NCBI GenBank assembly: GCA_025765595.1
Contig: JAIVFH010000100.1
Span: forward strand, 54,920 to 118,919
Direction: 5' to 3'
DNA from: Obelidium mucronatum
Lineage: Eukaryota; Chytridiomycota; Chytridiomycetes; Chytridiales; Chytriomycetaceae
Length of the DNA: 64,000 nt
The notes below the pieces were generated by a model. It made no database searches. It was not told the DNA's origin and saw only the letters and a list, made by a program, of their open reading frames with translations. Shown here in pieces: positions 52,861-63,087 of the stretch; the stretch's first letter is position 1, and each line of letters opens with the position of its first letter. The position numbers were made by a program, and so were the translations under genes.

Positions 52861-53533
52861 ATTGAAAGCACTGACCATCCAAGTGCTTATAAATCAAGCA
52901 CTGAGAAAATTTTAAGCCCAGAAAATCACCAAATTAGTCTCTTAATCCGGAACACATTAATGCACATGAAAAATTTTACATGAAAAATTTTTCAACTAAA
53001 AATGAAAAGTTCTCTTTTTATTAATCTATTAATCAAAAAAATCATAAACCACCCACTAATTGCAATCATTTGATGATACAAAAACAGCACTTTTATAGCA
53101 ACTGTTAATATTTGAGTACTAAACTGACTTTGATATACATCCAAAAATGTGTTACAAATGCAGGTTACACAAACACCACCAAACCACCAGAAGCCAAGTA
53201 CAGTAAGTAGTAGCAAATGTAATAACTACTCTTTATTTTTATTGTGTTAGGCGATAAAATGAAATTTTGAATTTCCAAAGTTCTTTCACATGGTCCCAGT
53301 GAGAACTGTTGAGGCTAAGAACCCTGTGGCCCATTTGCCCACTGATGCGGTGCATCAACTTGACGTGTTGATTTCTGATTGGAGGAAATCATGAAGGGGA
53401 AATTAGTTACAAATTAATAAAGTGTCATTTACAAAATGTATTCATCTTTCTCATGTGAGCAAAGGCGTCCCCTAATCTCGGCAGCACATGGATCATGTAT
53501 TACTGTATTCCAGTTTGCATGAATAAGTATTTA

Positions 53534-53628
53534 GAGAAGCAGTCCAGGCGCTAGCCCTGAATGCATTATGCCCCACGTTTGAATCACGGAAAGTCCTTTT
53601 ATAAGATTCGGGTTGAAATATTCAATCA
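53534..53628 (+). mobile_element. tRNA(Leu/Ser)-derived element 3, left bracket of the cassette
   Basis: A tRNA-like head (AGTCCAGGCGCTAGC..., ATGCCCCACGTTTGAATCACG) is joined to the tail TTTTATAAGATTCGGGTTGAA...TTCAATC. The same head and tail recur at 57757 (plus) and 58064-58176 (minus), defining a SINE family. Confidence 0.75.
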
Positions 53629-53948
53629 GCAGCAATAAACCCACCCAAATATTGTCCTTGTGTGTCCTGGCTGACTCACAAATAGTCCAAGTGCTACGTT
53701 TTTCTAAGCTCGGAATTATCTTCGGGTTGGCCAAAATCACAAATGATGTTGGATGTTGTTTTTTTGTGTTCTAATTTAAAGAAGTGAGTTGAACGTATTG
53801 AAAATATGAAAAATTAGGAAGCCTTTTATTACTTACTTAAACCCACTTGCACTGGTTCTTTGGATGAAATCTTAGTTTGACAAAATATAGCTGCTACATA
53901 ATTGACTTCACAAATGAAATTTTGGATCAAATCATTGAAAAAAATTCA

Positions 53949-54476
53949 ATGACTCAAATTGAGCAGTTGAAGGCAAAGCTGGCTGAACGGCAGGCGTATG
54001 CTGCCAGTCTGAGGGCCTTGATTGATCAGAGAGCCCAGCAAGCCGATGAGCTGTTTGCACTCCGTCAAAAAGTTGCCACATTGAGGGAAATGAAAGATGG
54101 CAAGGTTCCATTGCCATTCAGGTTTGAGGCTGAATCAACTCCGCTACTGGAGGTGAAGTTTGCGTGCAAGTACGTCTCTCCTGATGCACTGCCGTATGAT
54201 GAGTTTGTTTTGCTGAATCAGACGGAAGATTTGGAGGCTTTTCAGCAAATGATCAATGAAATCGTCAACAGAGAGAATGTAGACAATGTCCTGCTTCAGG
54301 CTATTGACGACGCAGCTGCTGCCAATGGGGACTGCCCCCTTTATTACCTCACAGATTGCGATGTAAGTTGTGACACTCTGTAGTTCTTGCTACTAGTATT
54401 GAACCATGTTTTGCAGAGACGCAACACACAGCTGTTGTTGGCAGGTGCACTTATGACTGTTTTGTTTTCATACTAG
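53949..54476 (+). CDS. Cassette gene A: short coiled-coil protein with hydrophobic tail, unrecognised
   Basis: CDS joins 53949..54362 and 54417..54476 (474 nt, 157 aa), with a clean 54-nt intron (GTAAGT...TTGCAG). It starts with a coiled coil (IEQLKAKLAERQAYAASLRALI...LFALRQKVATLREM), then has an acidic globular-looking region (YVSPDALPYDEFVLL). It ends in a short hydrophobic helix LLLAGALMTVLFSY that could anchor it in a membrane tail-first. No family recognised. It lies at the left end of a three-gene cassette in the repeat island, facing gene B tail to tail, 40 nt apart. Confidence 0.65.
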
Positions 54477-54516
54477 AAAACGGTTTATTCGCTCAAATAA
54501 ACAACTTCAAATCAGT

Positions 54517-56094
54517 TTATAAACCTAATTGTTGATGCTGTTGTTGGTTCTGAACATTATTGGTTTCAGCAGCAACGCTTTTGTGTCCAACTTCGCCAGC
54601 CAACTTGTAGATTTCTGCTTCCAATGTCACCTTCACATGCTCTGAAACCATTTTTTGGAACTCTGGGCTCTGCAAATGGGCATCAAAAAGTGCCCGAGCA
54701 GCAGTATTCACTTTCTCAATGAACTCAGGAGAATCTGTAAGATCAGTTGCCTTTGTTTCAATTTTGGTCACCGCAGCAGTCACTGCAGCATTGGTAGCAG
54801 TTTTCACAGACTCAGTAGCGGCAGTCACTGCGGCATTGGTAGCAGTTTTCACAGACTCAGTAGCGGCAGTCACTGCGGCATTGGTAGCAGTTTTCACAGA
54901 CTCAATAGCAGCATCCTTTTCATTTGTGATTTGATTATTGATTTTTGCATTGAGCTCTGCCACTTCGACTTCTTCCATAGCTGCATTCAGCACAAGAGGC
55001 TTAGATGGATCAACATAGCTGAAACCCAAATTGTAAAGAGCGCCTCCCACTTGTTGAGCAACAGGAACCCAGCCAGTAGCTGTGAAAATGAGTTCAGTGC
55101 ACAAATGATAATAATTGAGTATATTTATACACACGATAGGTTGCTTCTTGCAAGGGTACATAGGCTTCATAAGCGGCCAAAGCAGCCTTATGAACCTCAT
55201 TGTTTGGGTCCATTTCTTCCTCGCCAATTACTTCAAGTTTCTTAGCCGCCACATCCAACGCTTTCTTTTCCCCCTGGCGAGCCTCTAATCGAGCACCATA
55301 GTTACTTGCCTTAAATTTAGAAATAAAGCATTAATTTAAAATACCATGGTTGATCAAAATAACCTACAAAATAAGCACCAACTGCAGCAGGAGCAACATA
55401 ATCCTTGACTGTATCCATCACTGCTTTTTTGGCTTCTTCAGGAATGGCTATTGCAATCAGAGATCCAACTGGAGGTGCTATTTTTGCGTACGATTCCTTG
55501 ACAGTATCCATCATTGTCTTATGTTCCTCCTGGTTACTATTCTCCACTTCTGTTGCTGGCACCACAGGTACATACTGCTGAGACCCTGACTGCAAAGACG
55601 GAATTCTTGAAACAGCTTCTGCGAGATTAACCAATCCAGTTTTCACAAATTCGCCTCCTGTCTTCAAAACCACACCAACTGTGGCAGAAGTTGTGTCCAG
55701 AGCTCTTTCTTTGGAGTGTTTAAATCCATCTTCTAAACCACGATTGTTAGGCGTCAAGGCTTCCATAACATCTCTGACTTTGGGTTTTCCAGTTGGGGCA
55801 TTGACGCTAAGATTGGCTTTGGGCTTGACAGTAACAACCACGTTGTTTTTGGTTTTGAAGTCAAACTCTTGAAAGCTACGATCCAATTCAATGGTTTGGC
55901 CTGATCCGGGCATGGGAATTGAAACATGACCACTGGTATTTCCTGTTATTGCAATATCAGAGGTTGTGTGTAGATTGATCAAACTTACCAGAGGTAGAAG
56001 GACCAGAATTGGCATTTGTCACTGCCAAATTAGGCAGAGAAGAAGACGGAATGCCTGCCATGGCAGGTGGTGCCATTTGTAAATAGGACAACAT
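54517..56094 (-). CDS. Cassette gene B: amphipathic repeat protein, unrecognised
   Basis: CDS joins 56094..55989, 55942..55368, 55309..55135 and 55079..54517 (1419 nt, 472 aa; introns 46-58 nt). A disordered N-terminus and a beta-rich block (GHVSIPMPGSGQTIELDRSF...VVVTVKPKANLSV) come first, then a helix-rich middle (ATVGVVLKTGGEFVKTGLVNLAEAV). Three near-identical 15-residue repeats ESVKTATNAAVTAAT follow, then a helical end and a Gln-rich tail. The amphipathic Ala/Val repeats recall lipid-droplet or phasin-type proteins, but no family match is claimed. Its start is 38 nt from the divergent start of gene C. Confidence 0.7.
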
Positions 56095-56132
56095 TCCGAA
56101 CCAATTTGTTTTCTGAAACCAATTTGTACAAG
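56095..56132. promoter_or_regulatory. 38-nt divergent gap between cassette genes B and C
   Basis: ATGs of genes B (56094, minus) and C (56133, plus) are 38 nt apart. The gap carries CCAATTTG twice in direct repeat (56099 and 56119), the only visible candidate element. Confidence 0.5.
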
Positions 56133-57535
56133 ATGACCACACAAACGCTTCAACAGGTCCAAGTGCAAGTATTCAGCCGAGCTGTGCTTCAACATAGCAT
56201 TGAGACTCTTATTGTTGGTCATGGCGTGAGAGTGAATGAGCTGCAGTGGGTTGAACCACAACCACCAACAAATGTGGGGTCGGTGACTGTCGATGCCCTT
56301 ATTGCTGGGAACGCAGCTGGAAATCTGAGAGAGGCCATGCGCAAGGCATTGACCAGAAGAGAAAGTGCGCTTCTTGCGCTCTATCGGTGAGTTTCTTTTC
56401 CAATATAATGCAACATGTGATCCATTTGCTAACTGGAAGTTGCACACTCAGTTTGGCCGATAGCTTGATGCTGCTGCATGCCGCTATTGAAGCTGATGCT
56501 GCCCTGCCATTGGCTCAGAATCGCTATTATCCTGCGGCCCCAAAAGACATCATTGATCTTGCCACTATCCAACAAGTGTACACTCGCTCAGACACATTTG
56601 CTGCCGAGCTGACTGTATTGGACGATTCTTTAGTGCATCTTGACCACTTGGTTCATGTGTCACTGCAAGTTGCCCTCTCAGCCAGTCCCCTCCTTCAAGT
56701 TATGAATCCCACTGTGGAGGCTGCGGTTGCGAAGCTGGATCTCACCAATTCCGTTCCAAATATTGCCCTTGACTACACCAAAGAATTTGTGTGTGTGTTT
56801 TTTGGATTCAATATGCTTGAGACTTTCAAGACAGCTACTGTACGCAATGATCCTGCCCCGTTCCTGCAACCGGGCCTCACAGCCGACCCTTCCATCATTG
56901 TCCGTGAAGACTTTTCCCATTTTCCTGATCAGACCCTAAGCTACATGTTTGCGCCTGGGAAGGGAATTGAACCCACCAAGAGTTGGATGCAACGAAAGAT
57001 TGAGTATGGGCCTGACTATGACTTTTTTGACTTTGAGTCTCATGGTGATGCAGAAGGCACGGGTGGATTTTCAGCCAATGTTGTTGTTAAGTTTGCTGCA
57101 CTTCCCGATTTGACTTTGAGTGGGCATGTGGAGATCCATTATCGCGTTGGTCTTGTGAACAACCTGAACTTCTTTTTCAACATGACTGCTTCAACTTATC
57201 CAGCTAATTTTGACTGGAGCAGTTATTGGCCAATGTCTGAACGGAAGGTGGTGAACACTGTTGCAGAGCTGGAAAGTCAAACTGCAGCATTACAAATTAC
57301 ATGTGCAAATGACACGGCGCCTTTGGCGATAAGTAACGCTGCTGGAGACACAGTGCCTGATGTAAACAAACCTTTAAGTCCGCAAGAGCTTCAAATTATT
57401 CAGGATGCTTTCGTAGCAGCTGGAGTCAAAGGTGTTTCTGTGTCAGACTTTTGCAAGACCAAAGCCTACGAGGACTTGCTTGATAAAATTGTTGCGGCCA
57501 GAATCAAGGAAATGAAAGCAGGTGGAGCAGTTTAA
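56133..57535 (+). CDS. Cassette gene C: 445-aa protein, unrecognised
   Basis: CDS joins 56133..56386 and 56452..57535 (1338 nt, 445 aa). The N-terminal half is predicted helical (QVFSRAVLQHSIETLIVG, LREAMRKALTRRESALLALYRLADSLMLLHAAIEAD). The centre has aromatic/acidic blocks (DYDFFDFESHGDAEG) and beta-like strands (LSGHVEIHYRVGLVNNLNFFFNM). The C-terminus is a helical module (LSPQELQIIQDAFVAAGVKGVSVSDF) with a weak EF-hand or SAP-like look. There is no signal peptide, membrane segment or catalytic motif I recognise. It shares a short divergent promoter with gene B, so the two are probably expressed together. Confidence 0.72.
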
Positions 57536-57756
57536 CAACATGAATCGAAAAGGAGGAAGCGAGTGAAAATTATCAACTTTTCTTATTGACAAATAAAATC
57601 CAAGTCAGTTTTACTAACTTAGGAAATTAGCAAATTTTTAGTAGATCAGGATTAGACTTAGGACTTAGTCAAGTAACAACTAAATGCCAAAATCCAATTA
57701 GTATTAGGCAGAATGTTTGTGTGCAAGAATGGCAGCAAATTTCTATTTCACGATGC

Positions 57757-57860
57757 TTTTGGTGCAGCGGTCAAGGCACTGGCTTTGAGAGCGGTATGCC
57801 CCAGGTTCGAATCACGAACACTACTTTTATAAGATTCGGGTTGAAATATTCAATCCGTCC
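57757..57860 (+). mobile_element. tRNA(Leu/Ser)-derived element 4, right bracket of the cassette
   Basis: The head TGGTGCAGCGGTCAAGG is an A-box, and CAGGTTCGAATCACG is a B-box. The tail TTTATAAGATTCGGGTTGAA...TTCAATCCG matches element 3. It has the same orientation as element 3, so the two form a direct-repeat pair around cassette genes A-C. Confidence 0.78.
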
Positions 57861-58063
57861 AATTTTTATGTATATGCGTAATACTCAACATCAATGCAAA
57901 TCCATTTTATTATTGAGTTTCCTGGTAAGCTTGGAGAATTTTTATATTCATCACAATAAAATTGCGGATTGAATTATTCAAGCCAAGTTCTGTTGAGTAT
58001 TACGCATAAAGATACAATATCACTTGCACTACTTAACAGAGATTAGAAATAAACTATAAGTTG

Positions 58064-58176
58064 TACGGATTGAATATTTCAACCCGAATCTTTATTGTTA
58101 AAATAAAAGGAGTTTCCATGATTTGAACTTGGGGCATAACGCTCTCAAAGCCACCGCCTTGACTGCTGCACCATGC
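58064..58176 (-). mobile_element. tRNA(Leu/Ser)-derived element 5
   Basis: On the minus strand: GGTGCAGCAGTCAAGGCGG head, AAGTTCAAATCATGG B-box, and the tail AAGATTCGGGTTGAAATATT...ATCCG. Third copy of the same family, inverted relative to element 4, 200 nt away. Confidence 0.75.
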
Positions 58177-59256
58177 ACACCCTACATTTCGGTTTCTATT
58201 TGTAATTAAGATCACTTGATGTACTACAACATAGTTCTTTGTGCTGTTCATCAATCTCTTTGCATCAAAACAATAAAAGAGGGAAGTTGGGCTGTGGGGG
58301 ACGTTGGACTGCTTTTGGTTTAAGAACAGTCTTAGCATGGAACCCCAAACCATGCACGTCATCAAAGACGCTTCAAACTTAACAGACCTCAACTTCCCTC
58401 AGTGGCAACTTGAGATTAACCCTCAGTTTAACCCATGGATCCCTCAGTCAACCCTTAGAGGCGGCATCCAAAAAACCCCCCAGCCCTCAGACATGCAAAC
58501 AGTAGCTTAAGTAGTTTGCAATTTTGCCCCACTGTGGAGGATTTGCATTCCAATGCCGACAATTTAGAGCATGCCATCATTGGGGGGAGTTGTTGGGGGG
58601 GAAGGGAGGTGGAAGCCCTCCCTTTATATACCCCTCCCTTTTTCAAATAACCAAGCAAATGACAAACCGAGGGAAAATTTTTGTCAAGGATCTCATATTG
58701 GAGGAAGCAACAGACCAACCGAGGCTCTGCCATTCACACACCGAGTTTTCCCCTCGAGTTGGTTTGATTTCTTTCCCCAAAAGAAAAAAAAAGGAAAAAA
58801 AAGGAAAATCCCTGCAGTGAAAAGGGCCCAACACAATTGCCATGAACGCCAGCACCAATCACTGCCTTTGCCACCACATACCAAAAAGCTGTTAGAATCT
58901 GTAGGCGTGCGGAGCATGGCCTTAGAGTTCTTAGGAAACACCCCGTGTTTCAGAGTTCTGGAGATATAAATAGGAGGAAATGTCCTTCACCGGAAAAGGG
59001 GACGAACATGCGGAGAAGTGTGCGCGTGCACGATACTTCACCCTTGTTGCTTCTGTGGAAGTAAGCTCGTGCGCGAGCGACGTCCACCGCCCCTTCCCCT
59101 GAGAGTCATAAGCTGCCTCTTAGCCATGCAACATCTAGCGGCTGTGATCGTCCGGTGCTGCGTCACCTACCGATTATGATAAAAGCCAAGATGGCACAAA
59201 CTGTTCACTCAACATCTAAATTTTATCTTTATGCTGGTTCTTCAAAAACAGCACAT

Positions 59257-59323
59257 ACCGAGGTTTGATCTGAGCACCTTCAGCATGCAAGGCCACAGCT
59301 TTACCAGTGAGCTACCAGAGGAC
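59257..59323 (-). mobile_element. tRNA(Ala)-like element 6 (degenerate)
   Basis: The minus strand reads GGTAGCTCACTGGTAAAGC (A-box), a TTGCATG loop with a TGC anticodon, and CAGATCAAACCTCGG (B-box). Acceptor pairing is poor, so it is a derived element or pseudo-tRNA rather than a gene. Confidence 0.55.
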
Positions 59324-59567
59324 ATTTTCTGGCTTGCTTAGACACAAATCACATTTAGAAGAATTCTTAAAACCTGGAACGGTTACTTGAGATGTTTTTG
59401 GATGAAATATGTGTTGTGTTTCCAAATGAAAATGGTGTATTTTACTTTAATTTTCTTTATCTTATCTTTTCTTTTCACTTTTCATATTTTCACTTTTTCA
59501 CTTTTTCCTCAAAAATGATCTGCCCACCTGGCCACACACCTCACCCTTGATGGCACCTTGCTGGTTT

Positions 59568-59785
59568 GGCGACCTGAAGAGGAGTTGAAAGGCTCCTCGC
59601 TTTCAAATTACGGGTTGCCACCGCAAGGGGCCTTGGTTGGCGACCTGAAGAAGAGTTGAAAGGCTCCTCGCTCTTAAAATTACGGGTTGCCACCGCAAGG
59701 GACCCTGTTTGGCGACCTGAAGAGGAGTTGAAAAGCGCCTCACTATAAAATTACGGGTTGCCACCAGGGGCCTTGTTTGCCGCTC
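59568..59785 (+). repeat. Three-copy ~71-nt tandem repeat
   Basis: Units begin GGCGACCTGAAGAGGAGTTG at about 59568, 59639 and 59711. They include ACGGGTTGCCACCGCAAGG and differ by a few substitutions. No ORF crosses them without being periodic. Confidence 0.9.
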
Positions 59786-60329
59786 GAGGTTCTTGTCTAT
59801 TTCCAAACATCTGGACATCTCCAGTATTTTCTTTCTTACTCTACACCGCTTGTTATACTAAATATTGGTAACCTTTCTCATTTTAGTTGACCGCTCCATG
59901 TCATCTGCACTCGCAGGTTGCTTTGACCGTGGCATATTGAACACACAGCAATGGACATCTTCTGTGCTCGAAGGTTGCCGCCATTTTGACGGTGGCACCA
60001 ATCTCTCTGATTGAACTCACGGAGTGAACCGTTTGATCAGAGAGGGAGGTGTCGGCGGCCATCTTCTTGCAAAGAGAAAGGACACCGCAGACGGCAGCTC
60101 GGGCCGGCTTGTGACGCTTTGATTCGCATCTTAGCCAGGGTCCCTCCTCTGCCGCGATATCGCACCTTGGTGCGTCCGGGCGGGGGGGGGCGATGTCACT
60201 AATGTCCTTTGGCGTTGGTTTTTGTCTTGAGCCAGTTTGCCGTTCTACCGTACCGCTACTTGTGCTTGGTCCGATCCTCAAATGTTTCAAAGGGTCAGCG
60301 TTTATTTGGCTCTGGCGCTTGTTGCATAA

Positions 60330-60625
60330 AGATTAAGCGTTACTTGTTCAGCGCTGAAAGATTAAGCGTTTTATTCTGCGCTTAGTGTCTCAGCGCTTAA
60401 TTTTTCTGTGCTTATTTTTTCTGCGCTTAATGTTTCTGTGCTTAATTTTTCTGCGCGAAATTATTCTGCGCTGAATTATTCAGCGCTGAATTATTCTGCG
60501 CTTAATTTTTCAGCGCTTAATGTTTCAGCGCTGAATTATTCAGCGCTTAATTTTTCAGCGCTTAATGTTTCAGCGCTGAATTATTCAGCGCTGAATTATT
60601 CAGCACTTAATTTTTCAGCTCTCTA
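60330..60625. repeat. AGCGCT-palindrome minisatellite, array 2
   Basis: About 17 units of ~16 nt with AGCGCT (or TGCGCT) cores in TTCAGCGCTTAATTT or TTCAGCGCTGAATTA contexts. It is the same kind of repeat as at 52563, 7.8 kb away. The SALNYSALN frame is a repeat translation. Confidence 0.92.
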
Positions 60626-61169
60626 TATTTAGTTTCCCTACTCAGTGGTAAGTGAGGGCGCTCCAGACATCGGCCCAGTTTTCCTTTGACCCACCTGCTC
60701 TGCTCATAGATCATCCCTATGTGTCGTGGAGGGTACAATTTGGAGGGTACAACTAGTCCATAGCCATCAAGTGCTGGCTATCTAAACCTGACCTTTAAGA
60801 TGTCAATAATACGCAACAATCAGAAGGGTCACTTGAGATCCCTAAAAAAGTAGTCATATCCTGCCGCCTTTTGAATGCAAGCACAATCACAAATGATGTC
60901 AATTTTTTGTGGTCTAATATTAAAGTTAAAGTTAAGAAGTGTTGGAGTTGAACAGATTGAAAATTTCAATCCAAAATCTTTATTGTGATGAAAAAAAGAT
61001 TTTCTTTAGCTTTCAATCAGTAATAAATTAGGAAGCTTATATTAGTTATATTTTTCTGCTTTTAAAATTTCAGGTTGAATTATTCAATCCGAGTTCAACA
61101 GCTGTTACTCTTCAGTACAAGGTAGGTTTAAGGCCAAAATGTATTCTAATATACGCCACACAACAATCT

Positions 61170-61640
61170 TTATTGATAGGGGTATAAAAAGGCATTCCAT
61201 CTCAGACGCAGCTCCTGATACATAGTATCAAGTGCATAGTCAGAACGTAACACTGGATCAGCAAAGGAGAAGCGTAAATCTCGCGTCAGCTCGGAATGCA
61301 GCCACAATGCAAAGTCCTTCCACTGCTCCCGCTTTGGCAACAATCCTTTAACACAATCACCACCGTAATACATCTCCTTCCAGTAGTCATGAATTCCAGA
61401 CTGTATGGCCAACTTTGCCTCAAGTTCCAAATCGCCGTATAGAGGCATCATGATGTCCAACATCAATTGAGACTGGTGTCTGGTATTTTGGATAATCATC
61501 GACCTTTGCAAGGCTTTGATGGCGCGCATTCTTTGCAAAAAAGACGCGTGGTTGCCTGGAAGCCCCTCTGGATTGCTGTAAGTTTCTTGAAGTCTGATCA
61601 AGCCAGCCAGATGGTTGCGCGGCCAACCGAAGCCTTTAGG
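61170..61640 (-). pseudogene. ORF fragment without start, unrecognised
   Basis: An open frame of about 150 codons ends at 61170. It has clear protein character: a basic helix FLQRMRAIKALQRSM, an acidic helix MMPLYGDLELEAKLAI, then WKDFALWLHSELTRDLRF. It has no plausible ATG. Upstream it runs into TTAGGG-like sequence and a tRNA-derived element at 61731. I see it as the 3' part of a gene truncated by rearrangement, or as a last exon whose upstream exons are lost or hidden. Family unknown. Confidence 0.4.
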
Positions 61641-61730
61641 GTTAGGGTTAAAGCTAAGGCTAGAGTTCTTTACTCATGGGGGAGGTTGGGGAGAGTTAGG
61701 GTTTCTCCGGAAATTTTTATGATAAAAAAG

Positions 61731-61803
61731 TTGCCTACCGGGGGACTTGAACCCCTGGCCTGCACCCCCCATGGATGTGCCTTACCAACTGAGCTACGGT
61801 GAT
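61731..61803 (-). mobile_element. tRNA-derived element 7
   Basis: The minus strand has a near-perfect A-box TAGCTCAGTTGGTAAGGC and B-box GGGGTTCAAGTCCCCC. The acceptor stem has several mismatches, and the anticodon arm is distorted by a G run. It is the best-preserved tRNA-like body in the window, but I do not call it functional. Confidence 0.6.
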
Positions 61804-61987
61804 GTGTGTTTATGCTGGCAAATACAAGGTGTCAGTGGAGACAATAATTCAAACTTTGCTGAAATTTTTTGTACAAAAACACATAACTTCTATGAATTAA
61901 TCTTTTTAAACCTTACCTTGACCAAAAAAAAAATAATTCAGTTTTCTACTTTAAGTTTCAAAGAGAAAAACCTAAAAATCCAAGATG

Positions 61988-62047
61988 GAAGCGGGGATTG
62001 AACTGGCCCCCCACTGGTTCAAAAGCTAATGACACACCAGATGTGCC
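61988..62047 (-). mobile_element. tRNA-like fragment 8
   Basis: On the minus strand a T-arm/B-box CCAGTTCAATCCCCGC is preceded by a loop region. The A-box half is decayed. Confidence 0.4.
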
Positions 62048-62110
62048 ATAACTTCTATATTTTATACAAGAAAAGCCAGTTTTATTATATACAAAACCAC
62101 AAGCTGCTTT

Positions 62111-62285
62111 GGAATTGGGCTGCTTTGGAATTAGGCAGCCTAATTGGGCTGGTTCGGTGAATTGGGCTGGTTCGGAATATTAGGCTGCCTAATTGGGCTG
62201 GTTCGGAATATTAGGCAGCCTAATTGGGCTGGTTCGGTGAATTGGGCTGGGTCGAAATATTAGGCAGCCTGATTGGGCTGGGCTA
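62111..62285. repeat. GGGCTGGTTCGG tandem repeat cluster
   Basis: Five or six imperfect copies of AATTGGGCTGGTTCGG, alternating with AATATTAGGCAGCCTAATT, which is itself a near-palindrome (AGGCAGCCT/AGGCTGCCT). Unit spacing is irregular. Confidence 0.85.
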
Positions 62286-62794
62286 TGCTGGAAGATGTTA
62301 CACAAGGGACCAATTTGAAAGTCTTTCAATCAGATTTTTCAAAATTTTTGACTTATGGCCCAATAAAGTTACATGAGCCTAAATTTGTATACCTATTGAT
62401 GTTAAAATTATTGCTCTAAAATTTTCGGTTCTGCTGCAAGCAGTTTGCCTTGGAACATCAGTCAGTTGCAAAATTTTTCTGGGAATTACGCTCGCCAAAT
62501 TAGGTTACACGAGACACTCTATGATAGTTAAGTACACCCCAGAACGAGAATTCGGTAGAAACTCGATAAAACACTTATTTTATCGGTATGCTGCCTTGAT
62601 TCTGCAAAAGTTCGGTATAATTCCGTAAAATTCCGACAGAACGGTCGTTCGGTAGCAATTCTGTTGCATGACGGTTGTACGTTGGAATTCAATCAGAATT
62701 TCTGCATCATTTCTGCAGAACTTCCTTCGGAATCGGGCAGAACCTATTCAAGCCCGAGACAAGCCTGCCTAATTCCAGATCTGGCATAAAATAC

Positions 62795-62860
62795 GCCTTT
62801 ACGAGGATTCGAACCGGCAGCCGAATCATTCCTCTGCAGACGTGTTTATGCCTATGCTAT
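62795..62860 (-). mobile_element. tRNA-like fragment 9
   Basis: The minus-strand B-box CCGGTTCGAATCCTCG has a plausible anticodon arm upstream (CTGCAGAGGAATGA). No clear A-box. Confidence 0.4.
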
Positions 62861-63087
62861 GGATCGATGTTATTCACAGAAAAAGGATACAATATATTCC
62901 CTAAACTCAAATATCAACGATAGATTGTTTTACTTGGAGTCAAAGACATAAATAATGTGATGGATACTATTTATTGTTATTGGCCAATGCAATTTGAATA
63001 ATATTCCACATTTCCGGCCACATTCTCCAAAACCATTCATTTTGTTTTTTTCAAACTTGAAGAAACAAAAGATCCCAAAAACAAGAT

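Larger units (their letters stand above)
51447..53948. other. Repeat-rich intergenic start of the island, no gene seen
   Basis: About 2.5 kb without a supported exon. It holds a short TTAGGG-like pair near 51543, a CAAC/ACAC-rich stretch to 51730 and two copies of a 35-nt leader ACTCATTAGCTCAGGATTAG... with tRNA-like tails. A palindromic minisatellite and one tRNA-derived element follow (listed separately). The rest is AT-rich unique sequence. Confidence 0.6.
57536..61169. other. Repeat-rich stretch right of the cassette, no gene seen
   Basis: 3.6 kb without a supported exon. It contains tRNA-derived elements (57757, 58064, 59257), a 71-nt triple repeat (59568), the second AGCGCT array (60330) and poly-A/poly-pyrimidine tracts. 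A motif AGGATTAGACTTAGG at about 57647 repeats the leader of the elements at 51901 and 52371. GC-rich 59000-60250 has short open frames on both strands without recognisable motifs. Confidence 0.55.
61641..63080. other. Repeat-rich stretch, no gene seen
   Basis: 1.4 kb with TTAGGGTTAGGG-like sequence at about 61634, three tRNA-derived fragments and a GGGCTGGTTCGG repeat cluster (62111-62285). No supported exon. Confidence 0.5.

Noticed and set aside
56780..56830. Possible intron in cassette gene C starting at GTGTGTGTG
   Set aside because: No phase-compatible acceptor; the frame is open through it.
59901..60290. 129-codon minus-strand ORF in GC-rich DNA
   Set aside because: No recognisable motif or splice partners; composition explains the open frame.
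61731..61803. Intact tRNA gene
   Set aside because: A- and B-boxes are good but acceptor and T stems have several mismatches. The other eight tRNA-like bodies are worse.
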